A DNA stretch of 64,000 bases, from assembly GCF_000961095.1 (NCBI RefSeq), contig NZ_CP011058.1:3747501-3811500 (forward strand). Reading direction: 5' to 3'. The notes below the pieces were generated by a model that did no database searches, had not been told where the DNA came from, and was given only the letters and a program-made list of their open reading frames with translations. This DNA comes from Paenibacillus beijingensis. GTDB taxonomy: Bacteria > Bacillota > Bacilli > Paenibacillales > Paenibacillaceae. The position numbers and the translations under genes were made by a program. Position 1 is the stretch's first letter; each line of letters starts with the position of its first letter. Shown piece after piece: positions 8,291 through 17,123 of this stretch.

Positions 8291-8312
8291 CGGGCCAGCA
8301 AAGGAGAACCGG

Positions 8313-9254
8313 ATGAATTATTATGTACGCCGCCTGCTGACGCTGCTGTTGACCATCCTGTTTGTGATGCTGCTAACGTTTGCCGCATTCCGTATCATTC
8401 CCGGCAATCCGGCGTTGGCGATTCTCGGGACGGAAGCGACCGACGCGCAGATTTCCCTGCTTGAGTCGAAGCTGGGAACGGACCGGCCGCTTCCCGAACA
8501 GTTCGCGCAGTGGGTGGCCGGCGCTGCCCGGCTGGACTTCGGCGAGTCGCTTCGCTTTTCGAAGCCGGTGACGGAATTGATCGCGAGCCGTCTGCCCGTT
8601 ACCGTTTCGCTGGCTGCGCTCGCACTCCTCATTACGGTAACCGTCGCCGTTCCGCTTGGGATTGCCGCTTCGCGGGCACGGGGCAAAGCGCTCGATATGC
8701 TGATCTCGATCGGCTCGCAGCTCGGTCTTGCCGTTCCGTCGTTTTGGATGGGCATCCTGCTCATTCTCGTTTTCGGACTCTCGCTCAAATGGTTCGCCGT
8801 CAGCACCTATGTTCCGTGGTCGGAAAATCCGATCTTGGCTTTGAAATCGTCCGTTCTCCCTGCCGCCGCGCTAGCTATTCCGCAAATCGCAATCGTGGTC
8901 CGCTACCTGCGAACGACGATGCTGGAGGAGCTCAGCCTTGATTATGTCCGAACGGCAAGAAGCAAAGGGCTTAAGGAGGCGGCCGTAATGTATCGGCATG
9001 TGCTCAAAAATGCCCTTCTTCCCGTCATTACGGTGATCGGCATTAACTTCGGGGAAGTGCTGGCGGGCAGTCTGGTCATCGAGCAGGTATTTACGTTGCC
9101 GGGCATCGGCAGCCTGCTCGTTACGGCGATCGGCAACCGGGACTATCCGCTTGTGCAGGGACTGGTCGTGCTCATTGCCTTCATCGTCATTGCGATCAAC
9201 TTTGCCGTCGATCTTTCCTATCGCTGGCTTGATCCGAAAATACGCTTAAAGTAG
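8313..9254 (+). CDS. ABC transporter permease, DppB/OppB type
   Basis: Inner-membrane permease of 313 residues with a first transmembrane helix at about 8-30, a short extracytoplasmic domain, then five more helices. The cytoplasmic EAA loop (DYVRTARSKGLKEAAVMYRHVLKNA) contacts the ATPases. The start at 8313 has an AAGGAG site at 8301-8306; the longer frame from 8226 would run into the binding-protein gene and is rejected. It forms the membrane pore with the next gene product. Confidence 0.93.
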   Translation: MNYYVRRLLTLLLTILFVMLLTFAAFRIIPGNPALAILGTEATDAQISLLESKLGTDRPLPEQFAQWVAGAARLDFGESLRFSKPVTELIASRLPVTVSLAALALLITVTVAVPLGIAASRARGKALDMLISIGSQLGLAVPSFWMGILLILVFGLSLKWFAVSTYVPWSENPILALKSSVLPAAALAIPQIAIVVRYLRTTMLEELSLDYVRTARSKGLKEAAVMYRHVLKNALLPVITVIGINFGEVLAGSLVIEQVFTLPGIGSLLVTAIGNRDYPLVQGLVVLIAFIVIAINFAVDLSYRWLDPKIRLK

Positions 9255-9265
9255 AGGCACGCCAT

Positions 9266-10072
9266 ATGAGAAACAAAAGCTACAGTCTTGTGCTCGGGGT
9301 TGTGCTGATCGCAATCCTCGCCGTCATGATGCTGATCAGCCTCATCTATACGCCCCATCCCGTGAATGGGATGAATATCCGGGAGCGGCTGCAGGCGCCG
9401 AGCCTTCAACATTGGCTGGGAACCGATAATTTCGGCCGAGACGTCTTCAGCCGCGTGATGGTCGGCGCACAGACCGCTTTCGAAGTAGGCGCCGTATCGG
9501 TCTGCATTGGTCTGGCGGGCGGCTTCCTGATCGGGACGCTTGCCGGCTACGCCGGAAAATGGGTCGATGAGCTGCTGATGCGCGCAACCGATGCGCTGCT
9601 CGCATTTCCCGGAATCCTCCTGGCGCTGCTGCTCGTCACGATATCAAAGCCGAGCCTGTTCCAGACGATGCTTGCGATTGGCATTTTGTCGGTCCCATCG
9701 TTTGCCCGCGTTATCCGAAGCGGCGTGCTGCAGCATAAAGAAGCGGAGTACGTCAAAGCGGCGCGGGGTCTTGGAGCCGGCCACGCCAACCTGATCTGGA
9801 TCCAGATTGTGCCGAATATCGCGTCCTCGATCGTGACGACCGCGGCGCTCAGTTTCTCGACGGCGATTCTGGTCGAAGCGGCGCTCAGCTATTTGGGCCT
9901 TGGCGTACAGCCGCCCGATCCGAGCTGGGGCCGGATGTTAAATGAAGCGCAGAGCTACCTCGCCAAAGCGCCGTGGTTTACGCTGGCGCCGGGACTGCTG
10001 ATTACGCTGACGGTGCTCGGCTTCAACCTGCTCGGCGACGGGATTCGGGATCTGAGGGACAAAAGGAGCTAG
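9266..10072 (+). CDS. ABC transporter permease, DppC/OppC type
   Basis: Second permease subunit, 268 residues, with a first helix at about 8-28, the typical LGTDNFGRDVFSRVMVGAQ segment following it, and an EAA loop (EYVKAARGLGAGHANLIWIQIVPN). It lies 11 bases after the DppB-type gene. Pairs with it in the membrane. Confidence 0.93.
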   Translation: MRNKSYSLVLGVVLIAILAVMMLISLIYTPHPVNGMNIRERLQAPSLQHWLGTDNFGRDVFSRVMVGAQTAFEVGAVSVCIGLAGGFLIGTLAGYAGKWVDELLMRATDALLAFPGILLALLLVTISKPSLFQTMLAIGILSVPSFARVIRSGVLQHKEAEYVKAARGLGAGHANLIWIQIVPNIASSIVTTAALSFSTAILVEAALSYLGLGVQPPDPSWGRMLNEAQSYLAKAPWFTLAPGLLITLTVLGFNLLGDGIRDLRDKRS

Positions 10073-10084
10073 AAGGTGATTCAT

Positions 10085-11137
10085 ATGACAGATGTGACTG
10101 ATGTGACAGATGTGACAGATGCGGCGGCAACCGAAACGGAAACACCGCTGCTCGACATTCGGAATTTGCAGCTTGAGCTGCAGCGGACCCGAGGTGCGGA
10201 TGTTGCGGTGCTGGATAGGGTATCGCTTACTGTCGGCCGGGGCGAAACGGTCGGCATCGTCGGCGAATCGGGCTGCGGCAAAAGCGTGCTGTCGCTGTCG
10301 GTTCTCGGCCTGCTGCCGAGCGCCATGCGAATCAGCGGCGGGGAAATCTGGTACGAGGGGCGGCATCCGCTGCACCGTATGACCGATCGGGATATTCGGG
10401 CCTTTCGCGGCAACGAAATCGCGATGATCTTCCAAGATCCGATGAGTTCGCTCAATAACGGCTTAACGGTAGGCTATCAAGTAACCGAAGCGCTGCGGCT
10501 TCATCTGCGGTATTCGCGGAGGGAAGCAAAGGAACACGCCGTCAGGCTGTTCCGTAAAGTGGGGCTGCCGCGCCCGGAGTCGCTGCTGCATGAATATCCT
10601 CATCAGCTTTCCGGCGGTATGCGCCAGCGGGTCATGATTGCCATCGCCATCGCCTGCAATCCCGGCCTGCTTATTGCGGATGAGCCGACGACGGCGCTCG
10701 ACGTGACGATTCAGGCGCAAATTCTTGACCTGATGCGTCAAATCCGGGAGGAGGACGGAACGTCGATCCTGCTGATCTCCCACGATTTCGGCGTCATCGC
10801 CGACATGTGCGACCGGATTCTGGTCATGTACGCAGGGCAAATCGTGGAGGAGGGAACGGCCCGCGATCTGTTCGACCGGCCGCTTCATCCGTATACGATC
10901 GGCCTCCTGCAGTCGATTCCGACGCCCGCGAAGAAAAACCGGCCGCTCCATTCCATCGAGGGAACCGTTCCTGCGCTGCACGAAAGAGGAACGGGCTGCC
11001 ATTTCGCTTCCAGATGTGCGCATGCGACGGAGCGCTGCCGGACGGAGCAGCCGGAGCTTGTGTTCGATCGGGACGGCCATGCCGCGCGCTGCTTCCTCGT
11101 TGCAGCGGAAGGAGGGAATCGCCATGCGGCAGTCTGA
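10085..11137 (+). CDS. Oligopeptide ABC transporter ATPase, DppD/OppD type
   Basis: ATP-binding subunit with Walker A GESGCGKS, Q-loop, LSGGMRQR signature, Walker B LLIADEPTTALD, and the C-terminal oligopeptide extension with a Cys-rich GCHFASRCAHATERC segment, which in relatives holds an Fe-S cluster. The first dozen residues are a run of TDV repeats (DNA repeat of 9 bases at 10088-10120), absent from typical family members. Start choice is open: GTG 10076 (7 bases after AAGGAG) or ATG 10085 (8 bases after AAGG). It overlaps the next gene by 14 bases. Confidence 0.92.
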   Translation: MTDVTDVTDVTDAAATETETPLLDIRNLQLELQRTRGADVAVLDRVSLTVGRGETVGIVGESGCGKSVLSLSVLGLLPSAMRISGGEIWYEGRHPLHRMTDRDIRAFRGNEIAMIFQDPMSSLNNGLTVGYQVTEALRLHLRYSRREAKEHAVRLFRKVGLPRPESLLHEYPHQLSGGMRQRVMIAIAIACNPGLLIADEPTTALDVTIQAQILDLMRQIREEDGTSILLISHDFGVIADMCDRILVMYAGQIVEEGTARDLFDRPLHPYTIGLLQSIPTPAKKNRPLHSIEGTVPALHERGTGCHFASRCAHATERCRTEQPELVFDRDGHAARCFLVAAEGGNRHAAV

Positions 11138-12095
11138 GCCGCTGCTCGAGCTGAGCGGCATTACGATGTCGTACACGGGATCGGCTTCGCTGCGAAAGCG
11201 GCAGGTGCTGCGGGCGGTGGACGACGTTTCGCTCACGATACACGAAGGCGAAACGTTGGGGCTCGTAGGCGAGAGCGGATGCGGAAAATCGACAACCGGC
11301 CAAATCGCCGCCAGGCTGCTGCCCCCAAGCGGCGGCAAGCTGCTGTATCGCGGCGAGGATGTGTCCAAACCGGCAGCGGGGGCTGCTTCGCGGACGCTGC
11401 GCCGGCGGATTCAATATGTATTTCAGGACCCGTACACTTCGCTCAATCCTCGCTTTACAATCGGCCGGCTGCTTGGAGAACCGCTGCAGATCAACCGGCT
11501 GTGCAGCAGGAAGGAACGGCTGCGCAGAGTGGAAGAGATGCTGGAGATAATCGGGCTGGACGCCTCCTACATAGGCCGTTATCCTCACGAGCTGAGCGGC
11601 GGCCAGCGTCAGCGGATCGGCATCGCCCGCGCCTTGATGCTGAATCCCGAATTGCTTGTGCTGGACGAACCGGTATCGGCGCTCGACGTATCCGTCCAAG
11701 CGCAAATTCTCAACCTGCTCAAGAAGCTGCAGCGGGAGCTGTCGCTTACCTATCTGTTCATTTCGCATGATCTGAACGTCATTCACTATATGAGCGATAA
11801 AGTCGCCGTCATGTACTTGGGCAAAATCGTCGAGATCGCCGATGTCGACTCCCTGTACAGCGATCCTCTGCATCCTTATACGCAGGCGCTCGTGTCTTCC
11901 ATTCCGGCGGACGACCGGCACGCGAAGCGGGAGAAAATCATTCTGAAGGGCGATTTGCCAAGTCCGCTCGATATTCCGGCAGGCTGCCCGTTCCAGACCC
12001 GGTGCGCGCATGTCCATGAACGCTGCCTCGCGGCTGCGCCTTCATTGAAGGAGACGGCGCCCAGCCATTCGGTCAGCTGCCATTTATATGGTTAA
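11124..12095 (+). CDS. Oligopeptide ABC transporter ATPase, DppF/OppF type
   Basis: Second ATPase of the transporter, 323 residues. Walker A GESGCGKS, LSGGQRQRIGIARAL signature, LLVLDEPVSALD Walker B, and the C-terminal CPFQTRCAHVHERC segment of the OppF group. The ATG at 11124 is preceded by GGAAGGAGGG; the longer frame from 11016 lies inside the DppD-type gene and is rejected. Last gene of the operon; a strong terminator follows at 12171-12217. Confidence 0.92.
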   Translation: MRQSEPLLELSGITMSYTGSASLRKRQVLRAVDDVSLTIHEGETLGLVGESGCGKSTTGQIAARLLPPSGGKLLYRGEDVSKPAAGAASRTLRRRIQYVFQDPYTSLNPRFTIGRLLGEPLQINRLCSRKERLRRVEEMLEIIGLDASYIGRYPHELSGGQRQRIGIARALMLNPELLVLDEPVSALDVSVQAQILNLLKKLQRELSLTYLFISHDLNVIHYMSDKVAVMYLGKIVEIADVDSLYSDPLHPYTQALVSSIPADDRHAKREKIILKGDLPSPLDIPAGCPFQTRCAHVHERCLAAAPSLKETAPSHSVSCHLYG

Positions 12096-12170
12096 GCATC
12101 GACGGAAAAAGGAAGGGCTGGACCCTAACAAGGTTTTAGCGGTATCAATCAAGCCCTTCAGCTTCAAAAG

Positions 12171-12222
12171 CGAAAAACGAACCGATCAAGGGGTATCCTT
12201 GGTCGGTTCGTTTTTCGTCTAC
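12171..12222. terminator. Intrinsic terminator of the hydrolase/ABC operon
   Basis: A 21-bp near-perfect stem (12171-12191 with 12197-12217) with a 5-base loop. A and T runs lie at both ends of the stem, so it can terminate in both directions between the convergent operon and the old yellow enzyme gene. Confidence 0.85.
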
Positions 12223-12329
12223 TGTCTGCTTTTTATCGCACATCGTCCATACATACCCGAATTTCACGCCTCTTATTTGGGACTAGCTCGTTCATGTGAA
12301 CAGTTATTAGATAGTCACTTTTTGGTTCA

Positions 12330-13457
12330 TCAATAGAGCGTCTTTGTCGATTCCAGCGTGAAGGGCAGCAGTTCGTCCGTGCGGCCATCCCGAACTTTGG
12401 CGGCCCAGGCGGGATCGTGCAGCAGTGCCCGGCCGACGGCTACCAGGTCGAATTCGCCGCGTTCCAACCGCTCGAGCAGGCCCCCAAGATCGGCTGGATC
12501 GGCGCCCGCTCCTTGGTACATCTTCGTGAATTCGGCATCCAGTCCGACGGAGCCTACGGTGATCGTCGGTTTGCCCGTCAGCTTCTTGGTCCAGCCTGCG
12601 AGATTCAGGTCGGACCCGTCAAACTCGGGCTCCCAGAAACGGCGGGTCGAGCAGTGGAACAGATCGACGCCGGCTGCGGCGAGCGGTACCAGGAACTGCT
12701 CCAGTTCATCCGGCGTGTTCGCTAATTTTGCTGTATAATTGTTGCTTTTCCACTGGGAAAAACGAAGCACGATCGGGAATTCGGGACCTGCGGCTCTCCT
12801 GCATGCTTCGATGATTTCGACCGCGAAACGGGTGCGGTCGGCCAAGCTTCCGCCGTAACGGTCCGTGCGCCGGTTCGTTTTCTCCCAGAAAAATTGGTCG
12901 ATCAAGTAACCGTGTGCGCCGTGCAGCTCAATGCCGTCGAAGCCGATCCGTTTGGCGTCGGCAGCCGCCTGCGCGAAAGCGGCGACGATATCGGCGATTT
13001 CCGTTTCGGTTAAAGGCTCGGATACTTTCCCGCCCGTCAGATCGAGTCCGGACGGACCGATTGGAGGCGCTTCGGGATTCGGCTGGCTTCCGACTTTGCG
13101 GGTCGTGCCCACATGCCACAGCTGCGGAATGATGCGGCCTCCCGCCTCGTGAACGCCGGCTACGACGCGTGCCCAGCCGTTCAAGGCGGCTTCCCCGTGA
13201 AAATTCGGCCAGTTCGGGCTTGCTGCCGCAGCCGGATGATTGATCAGCGTTCCTTCGGTTACGATGAGACCGACACCGTTCTCGGCACGGCGGCGGTAAT
13301 AATCGGCTACGTCCGCTCCCGGCACTCCGCCGGGAGCGAAGCCGCGGGTCATCGGCGCCATCACGATCCGGTTGGCCAGTTCCAAACGGCCTGTCCGGAA
13401 TGGCTCGAACAACGGACGAACCGAAACGGCGCTATTCGAGCGGTCTAGGTTAGACAT
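12330..13457 (-). CDS. Old yellow enzyme family alkene reductase (NADH:flavin oxidoreductase)
   Basis: FMN-dependent ene-reductase of 375 residues, closer to the NemA/XenB-like class than to YqjM. It has the N-terminal RLELANRIVMAPMTRG segment, HVGTTRKVG, the histidine pair in HGAHGYLIDQF, TNRRTDRYGGSLADR, and VAVGRALLHDPAW. The ATG at 13457 follows AAGGAGG. It converges on the peptide-transport operon. This is the second OYE within 13 kb, flanking the putative sulfur cluster; whether they belong to it is not known. Confidence 0.92.
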   Translation of the reverse strand: MSNLDRSNSAVSVRPLFEPFRTGRLELANRIVMAPMTRGFAPGGVPGADVADYYRRRAENGVGLIVTEGTLINHPAAAASPNWPNFHGEAALNGWARVVAGVHEAGGRIIPQLWHVGTTRKVGSQPNPEAPPIGPSGLDLTGGKVSEPLTETEIADIVAAFAQAAADAKRIGFDGIELHGAHGYLIDQFFWEKTNRRTDRYGGSLADRTRFAVEIIEACRRAAGPEFPIVLRFSQWKSNNYTAKLANTPDELEQFLVPLAAAGVDLFHCSTRRFWEPEFDGSDLNLAGWTKKLTGKPTITVGSVGLDAEFTKMYQGAGADPADLGGLLERLERGEFDLVAVGRALLHDPAWAAKVRDGRTDELLPFTLESTKTLY

Positions 13458-13634
13458 GTGTATCCTCCTTTTATGACGCGTTCACCTCGAAGCCCTGTCC
13501 TCCATTACGATACCGATGCAGAAGAGAACTCTGTTGCAGACATGAATCACAGCGGTGATAAAGTTAGATTACCACGAAACCATACCAAATTAATAGGATT
13601 ACATGGTGAAATATAATAGAAGCCATCGGGCGGT

Positions 13635-13740
13635 TAATCGTATCGCTAATCGTATCGTTGGATTGGAACTAGATTGGAACTGCAGGTGACAGGCAGCTCC
13701 TTTTTCCAACACGTCCGATTTATAAATATATTTATAAATA
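13635..13740. repeat. Back-to-back direct repeats and a perfect 22-bp AT palindrome upstream of the dehydrogenase operon
   Basis: TAATCGTATCG occurs at 13635-13645 and 13647-13657 (12-base period). GATTGGAACT occurs at 13661-13670 and 13672-13681 (11-base period). A terminator-like hairpin (13676-13700, T run to 13705) follows, then a perfect 22-bp palindrome at 13718-13739. This fills most of the 388-base gap between 13458 and 13845; the rest shows nothing clear. Confidence 0.6.
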
Positions 13741-13845
13741 GTCCGAAATAATCTAATTTGATTTATAGAAAAGCAATAGATACGATAGGGTTGTTGAGAC
13801 AAATCCGTTTCTTCATAAACCTATTTTGAAAGCGAGCTGTTTAAA

Positions 13846-14640
13846 ATGGAATTAAACTTAAAAGATAAATTAGTTCTTGTTACAGGATCGACTGCCGGAA
13901 TCGGCAAAGCGATCGCCATCAGTTTTCTGAAGGAAGGAGCCAAAGTAGTTGTTAACGGCCGATCTGACGAAAATGTAAATGCAACGGTAAGAGAGCTTTC
14001 TGCACTTGGAACTGTTTATGGAATAAAAGCAAACGTCGCCGATAAAGCGGAAAGTGATGAACTCATCCGCAAAGTGGACGAAATCGGAAATTTGGATGTG
14101 CTCGTCAACAATACAGGCGTTTTTACCGTAAAGCCTTTTGTCGATGTGACGGATGAGGAATGGCTCGAGTACTATCAAATCAATGTCATGAGCGCTGTCC
14201 GGTTGTCCAGGGCTTTCCTGCCGAAAATGATCGAGCGCAATGCCGGAAGAATCATTAACATTGCAAGCGAAGCCGGAATCAAACCCTATCCGGAGCTCGT
14301 TCCTTACGGCGTATCCAAAACGGCCCTCATCACCTTGTCCAGAGGTTTGGCGGAAGTGGCAAAAGGGACAAATGTCACGGTCAACTCCGTTCTTCCGGGC
14401 CCGACGTGGACGGAAGGGTTCGGCACATTCATTACGGATCTTGCCAAAGAAAACAACAAAAGCCTCGATACCTTTATTGAAGAATACTTTAGAAACGACC
14501 AACCGTCTTCGCTGATTCAACGTTACGCAACGGTGGAGGAAGTCGCCGATACGATCGTCTTCCTCGCTTCCGATAAAGCATCGGCCATCAACGGCGCAGC
14601 TCAAAGAGTCGAGGGAGGAATTATCCAAAGTATCCTATAA
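13846..14640 (+). CDS. SDR family oxidoreductase
   Basis: Classical short-chain dehydrogenase/reductase of 264 residues: TGSTAGIG cofactor motif at 13-20, NNTG (a variant of NNAG) at 88-91, and the catalytic S141, Y154 and K158. N40-R41-type residues after the second strand (VNGRS) suggest NADPH preference. Sequence resembles 3-oxoacyl reductase-like SDRs used on varied carbonyls; substrate not predictable. It is followed after 15 bases by an iron alcohol dehydrogenase, so both likely work on alcohol/aldehyde or keto substrates. A perfect palindrome upstream may be its operator. Confidence 0.88.
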   Translation: MELNLKDKLVLVTGSTAGIGKAIAISFLKEGAKVVVNGRSDENVNATVRELSALGTVYGIKANVADKAESDELIRKVDEIGNLDVLVNNTGVFTVKPFVDVTDEEWLEYYQINVMSAVRLSRAFLPKMIERNAGRIINIASEAGIKPYPELVPYGVSKTALITLSRGLAEVAKGTNVTVNSVLPGPTWTEGFGTFITDLAKENNKSLDTFIEEYFRNDQPSSLIQRYATVEEVADTIVFLASDKASAINGAAQRVEGGIIQSIL

Positions 14641-14655
14641 TCAGGAGGATCACCG

Positions 14656-15822
14656 ATGAATACATTTCAATTTATCAATCCTGCGAAAATTCTGTTCGGC
14701 CGCGGCCAGGTGGCCAAAATCAAAGATGAGATTCCGGAGTACGGCCGGCGCATTTTGCTTCTTTATGGCGGAGGAAGCATTAAGAAGAACGGTCTCTACG
14801 ATCAAGTAACTCGCGCTTTATCTGAAATTCCGGGCGCCCATGTGGTGGAATTGAGCGGAGTGGAGCCGAATCCGCGCCTGACAACGGTAAACAAGGGAAT
14901 TGAACTTATCAAACAAAATGATTTGGATTTTATTCTCGCTGTCGGCGGGGGAAGCGTAATCGATTGTGCCAAAGCGATCGCGGTCGGCGTCCACTACGAA
15001 GGCGATGTATGGGATATTGTGACGAATAAGGCAATCCCGACGAAAGCCGTTCCGATCGGCACTGTCCTGACCATCTCTGCGACCGGATCTGAAATGAATG
15101 GCGGTTCGGTTATTACCAATTGGGCGGAAAATGACAAGCGCTTTTTCGTCTCCAATCATACGTTTCCCAAATTCAGCGTGTTAGACCCGGAGATCACCGC
15201 TTCCGTGCCGAAGGACCAAACGGTATACGGCATTGTAGATATCATGTCCCATGTTTTTGAACAATATTTCCATGATTCATCCAAAGCCCCGTTGCAGGAA
15301 CGCTTTGGCGAGTCCATCCTGCAGACGACAATGGAAGCTGCGCCCAAACTGATCGACGACCTTCATCATTTCGAGTACCGGGAAGTCATCATGCTCAATG
15401 GAACCTTCGCACTAAATGGCATTTTATCCATGGGCATTGAAGCGGATTGGGCCACTCATATGATCGAGCATGCGGTCTCGGCCGTTCATGATATTCCCCA
15501 TGGCGGCGGATTGGCGATCTTGTTCCCGAATTGGATGGAATTTGTCGCTGCGAAAAAGCCGGTAAAAGTCGCTCAACTCGGGATCCGAGTGTTTGGGATT
15601 GAAGCTGAAAACAGAAAAGATTCCGACTTGGCAGCTGAGACGATTCGCAAACTGCGCGAGTTTTGGAGTTCGCTGGGGGCTCCTTCCAAACTGTCCGATT
15701 ATGGAATTAATGATTCGGAGATCGATTTAATGGCCGAAAGAGCGATGGTAGCCGAAACAATAGGGAACTACGTCCCTTTAACAAAAAAAGATGTAGAGTC
15801 GATTTTACGAAATTCCATTTAA
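14656..15822 (+). CDS. Iron-containing alcohol dehydrogenase (YqhD/BdhA group)
   Basis: Group III alcohol dehydrogenase of 388 residues that reduces aldehydes with NADPH. GGGS at 97-100 binds the cofactor; metal ligands D195, H199, H268 and H282 match the YqhD pattern. The ATG has an AGGAGG site (14643-14648). It is the second gene of an operon with the SDR and ends at a bidirectional terminator. NADPH versus NADH preference is inferred from the group. Confidence 0.92.
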   Translation: MNTFQFINPAKILFGRGQVAKIKDEIPEYGRRILLLYGGGSIKKNGLYDQVTRALSEIPGAHVVELSGVEPNPRLTTVNKGIELIKQNDLDFILAVGGGSVIDCAKAIAVGVHYEGDVWDIVTNKAIPTKAVPIGTVLTISATGSEMNGGSVITNWAENDKRFFVSNHTFPKFSVLDPEITASVPKDQTVYGIVDIMSHVFEQYFHDSSKAPLQERFGESILQTTMEAAPKLIDDLHHFEYREVIMLNGTFALNGILSMGIEADWATHMIEHAVSAVHDIPHGGGLAILFPNWMEFVAAKKPVKVAQLGIRVFGIEAENRKDSDLAAETIRKLREFWSSLGAPSKLSDYGINDSEIDLMAERAMVAETIGNYVPLTKKDVESILRNSI

Positions 15823-15829
15823 TCCGGAC

Positions 15830-15870
15830 AAAAAAGCTTTAAGTCCTTGACGGGACTTGAAGCTTTTTTT
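15830..15870. terminator. Bidirectional intrinsic terminator
   Basis: Stem 15830-15846 with 15852-15870, A run on the left and T run on the right, between convergent genes. Confidence 0.85.
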
Positions 15871-15877
15871 CTTTTTT

Positions 15878-16867
15878 TCACGTCGTATCACCGATTATAA
15901 GTTCAACATCAACGATGGCATTATTCAAGAGGTTGTCGTTTTTCCCTTCGATCATCTGAATAATTTTGGAACAAAGTGCATTCCCGATCCGGTCGATCGG
16001 CTGCTTGATCGTTGTCAGTTTGGGGGTTTGCAGCATGCGCGTGAAGCTGTGGTAATCGTATCCGATAATTTTGAGATCCTCGGGGACGCGAATGCCGTGC
16101 CTTGTGGCATAGATATACAGCGCATAAGCCAATATATCGTTGCTGCAAAAGACGCCGTCGGTTTCCGGCAAATAGTTGGACACTTCTTGTTCAATGAAAT
16201 CCCAGTAATAGTCGAACGTCAGCTTGAAGGGCTCGCCTTCGATTACCCGGCACGGAGTATCGTGCTTCATGCAGGTCAGACGAAAAGCGTCGCTTCTTCG
16301 GTTCGGAAGCAGATCGATCTTCAGCGGGCCCGAAATATGCAGCAGCCGTTTGCAGCCCCGCTGAATCAGATGCTCGGTCGCAAGCTCTCCCCCTCGGAAG
16401 TTATCGGCTCCGACATACGGGATGGTTGGAGAGATGATGCGGTCAAACGAGATGACGGGCAATTTGACTTTTTTGTACTCGTCAAGATCGAGCGTGTGGC
16501 TGCACATGATGATGCCGTCGACCCGGTTCTGGCGCAGCATACTGATGTAATTGGCTTCTTTCTCGGAGTTGCCCAGCGAATTGCAGATCAAAATTTTGTA
16601 GTTTTGATCATTGGCGTACGTCTCCACACAACGGATCAGTTCCGAAAAGAACGGGTGATTGGAGTCGGGGACGATGACGCCGAGCAAGTAGGATTGACTC
16701 TTTTGCAATGCGCGGGCGATTTGATTGGGATAGTAATCGATCGCCGTCATCGCTTTCTCCACTTTCTGGCGTGTTTCTTTGTTTATATATCCCCGGTTGT
16801 TAATGACTCTCGAGACGGTCGTTATAGATACGCCAGCAATTTTGGCGACTTCTTTAATCGTGGACAT
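15878..16867 (-). CDS. LacI family transcriptional regulator
   Basis: DNA-binding repressor of 329 residues: N-terminal helix-turn-helix TIKEVAKIAGVSITTVSRVIN, hinge helix near NQIARALQKSQS, then a periplasmic-binding-protein-like sensor domain. The longer frame starting at 16909 is rejected; the ATG at 16867 has a GGGAGGA site and gives the standard MSTIKEVA start. It is divergent from the sugar ABC/GH32/GH13 operon and very likely controls it through the dyads at 17084-17105 and 17124-17141. Expected effector is sucrose, a fructo-oligosaccharide or a phosphate of them, by context. Confidence 0.93.
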   Translation of the reverse strand: MSTIKEVAKIAGVSITTVSRVINNRGYINKETRQKVEKAMTAIDYYPNQIARALQKSQSYLLGVIVPDSNHPFFSELIRCVETYANDQNYKILICNSLGNSEKEANYISMLRQNRVDGIIMCSHTLDLDEYKKVKLPVISFDRIISPTIPYVGADNFRGGELATEHLIQRGCKRLLHISGPLKIDLLPNRRSDAFRLTCMKHDTPCRVIEGEPFKLTFDYYWDFIEQEVSNYLPETDGVFCSNDILAYALYIYATRHGIRVPEDLKIIGYDYHSFTRMLQTPKLTTIKQPIDRIGNALCSKIIQMIEGKNDNLLNNAIVDVELIIGDTT

Positions 16868-16912
16868 ATGGCAGTTCCTCCCTCGGAAACTCGAAGCGAA
16901 TGAACGCAATAT

Positions 16913-16926
16913 TGAAAGCGCTTATA
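16913..16926. promoter_or_regulatory. cre-like site (CcpA) in the regulator leader
   Basis: TGAAAGCGCTTATA at 16913-16926 matches the catabolite-responsive consensus TGWAARCGNTWNCA with one mismatch (T for C). It could equally be a LacI-family operator. Confidence 0.45.
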
Positions 16927-17007
16927 TCGTAAGTATATCACGATTTCTATGAATGGAAACCCTACCAAGAATTATTTATATGAAAACCTTCACATGTTTG
17001 AAAAATA

Positions 17008-17041
17008 GCAAAAAAATGCTGTATTGGCAGCACTTTTTTGC
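17008..17041. terminator. Terminator-like hairpin inside the divergent promoter region
   Basis: Inverted repeat GCAAAAAA-TGCTG / CAGCA-TTTTTTGC with one internal mismatch. It ends neither flanking gene in the normal way because both genes read away from it; it may insulate the two promoters or end an unannotated transcript. Confidence 0.5.
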
Positions 17042-17083
17042 TTTCGGTAACTTGTAAAAAAGTTCATATCGGAGTCAGATATG

Positions 17084-17105
17084 AAAACGATTGACATATC
17101 GTTTT
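17084..17105. promoter_or_regulatory. Probable LacI-family operator overlapping the -35 box
   Basis: AAAACGAT (17084-17091) and ATCGTTTT (17098-17105) form a perfect 8-bp dyad around TGACAT, covering the TTGACA box. Confidence 0.65.
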
Positions 17106-17119
17106 TAAAGGTCTAAAAT
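17091..17119 (+). promoter_or_regulatory. Promoter of the sugar ABC/GH32/GH13 operon
   Basis: TTGACA (17091-17096), 17-base spacer, TAAAAT (17114-17119). Near-consensus, so control must come from repression. Confidence 0.8.
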
Positions 17120-17123
17120 ACCC

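Noticed and set aside
10824..12017. 397-residue minus-strand frame
   Set aside because: Antisense to the two ATPase genes, rich in Arg/Gln and without a start site.
1..13457. Calling the whole 5' block a mobile island because of two old yellow enzyme genes
   Set aside because: No integrase, transposase, tRNA boundary or clear base-composition change was seen.
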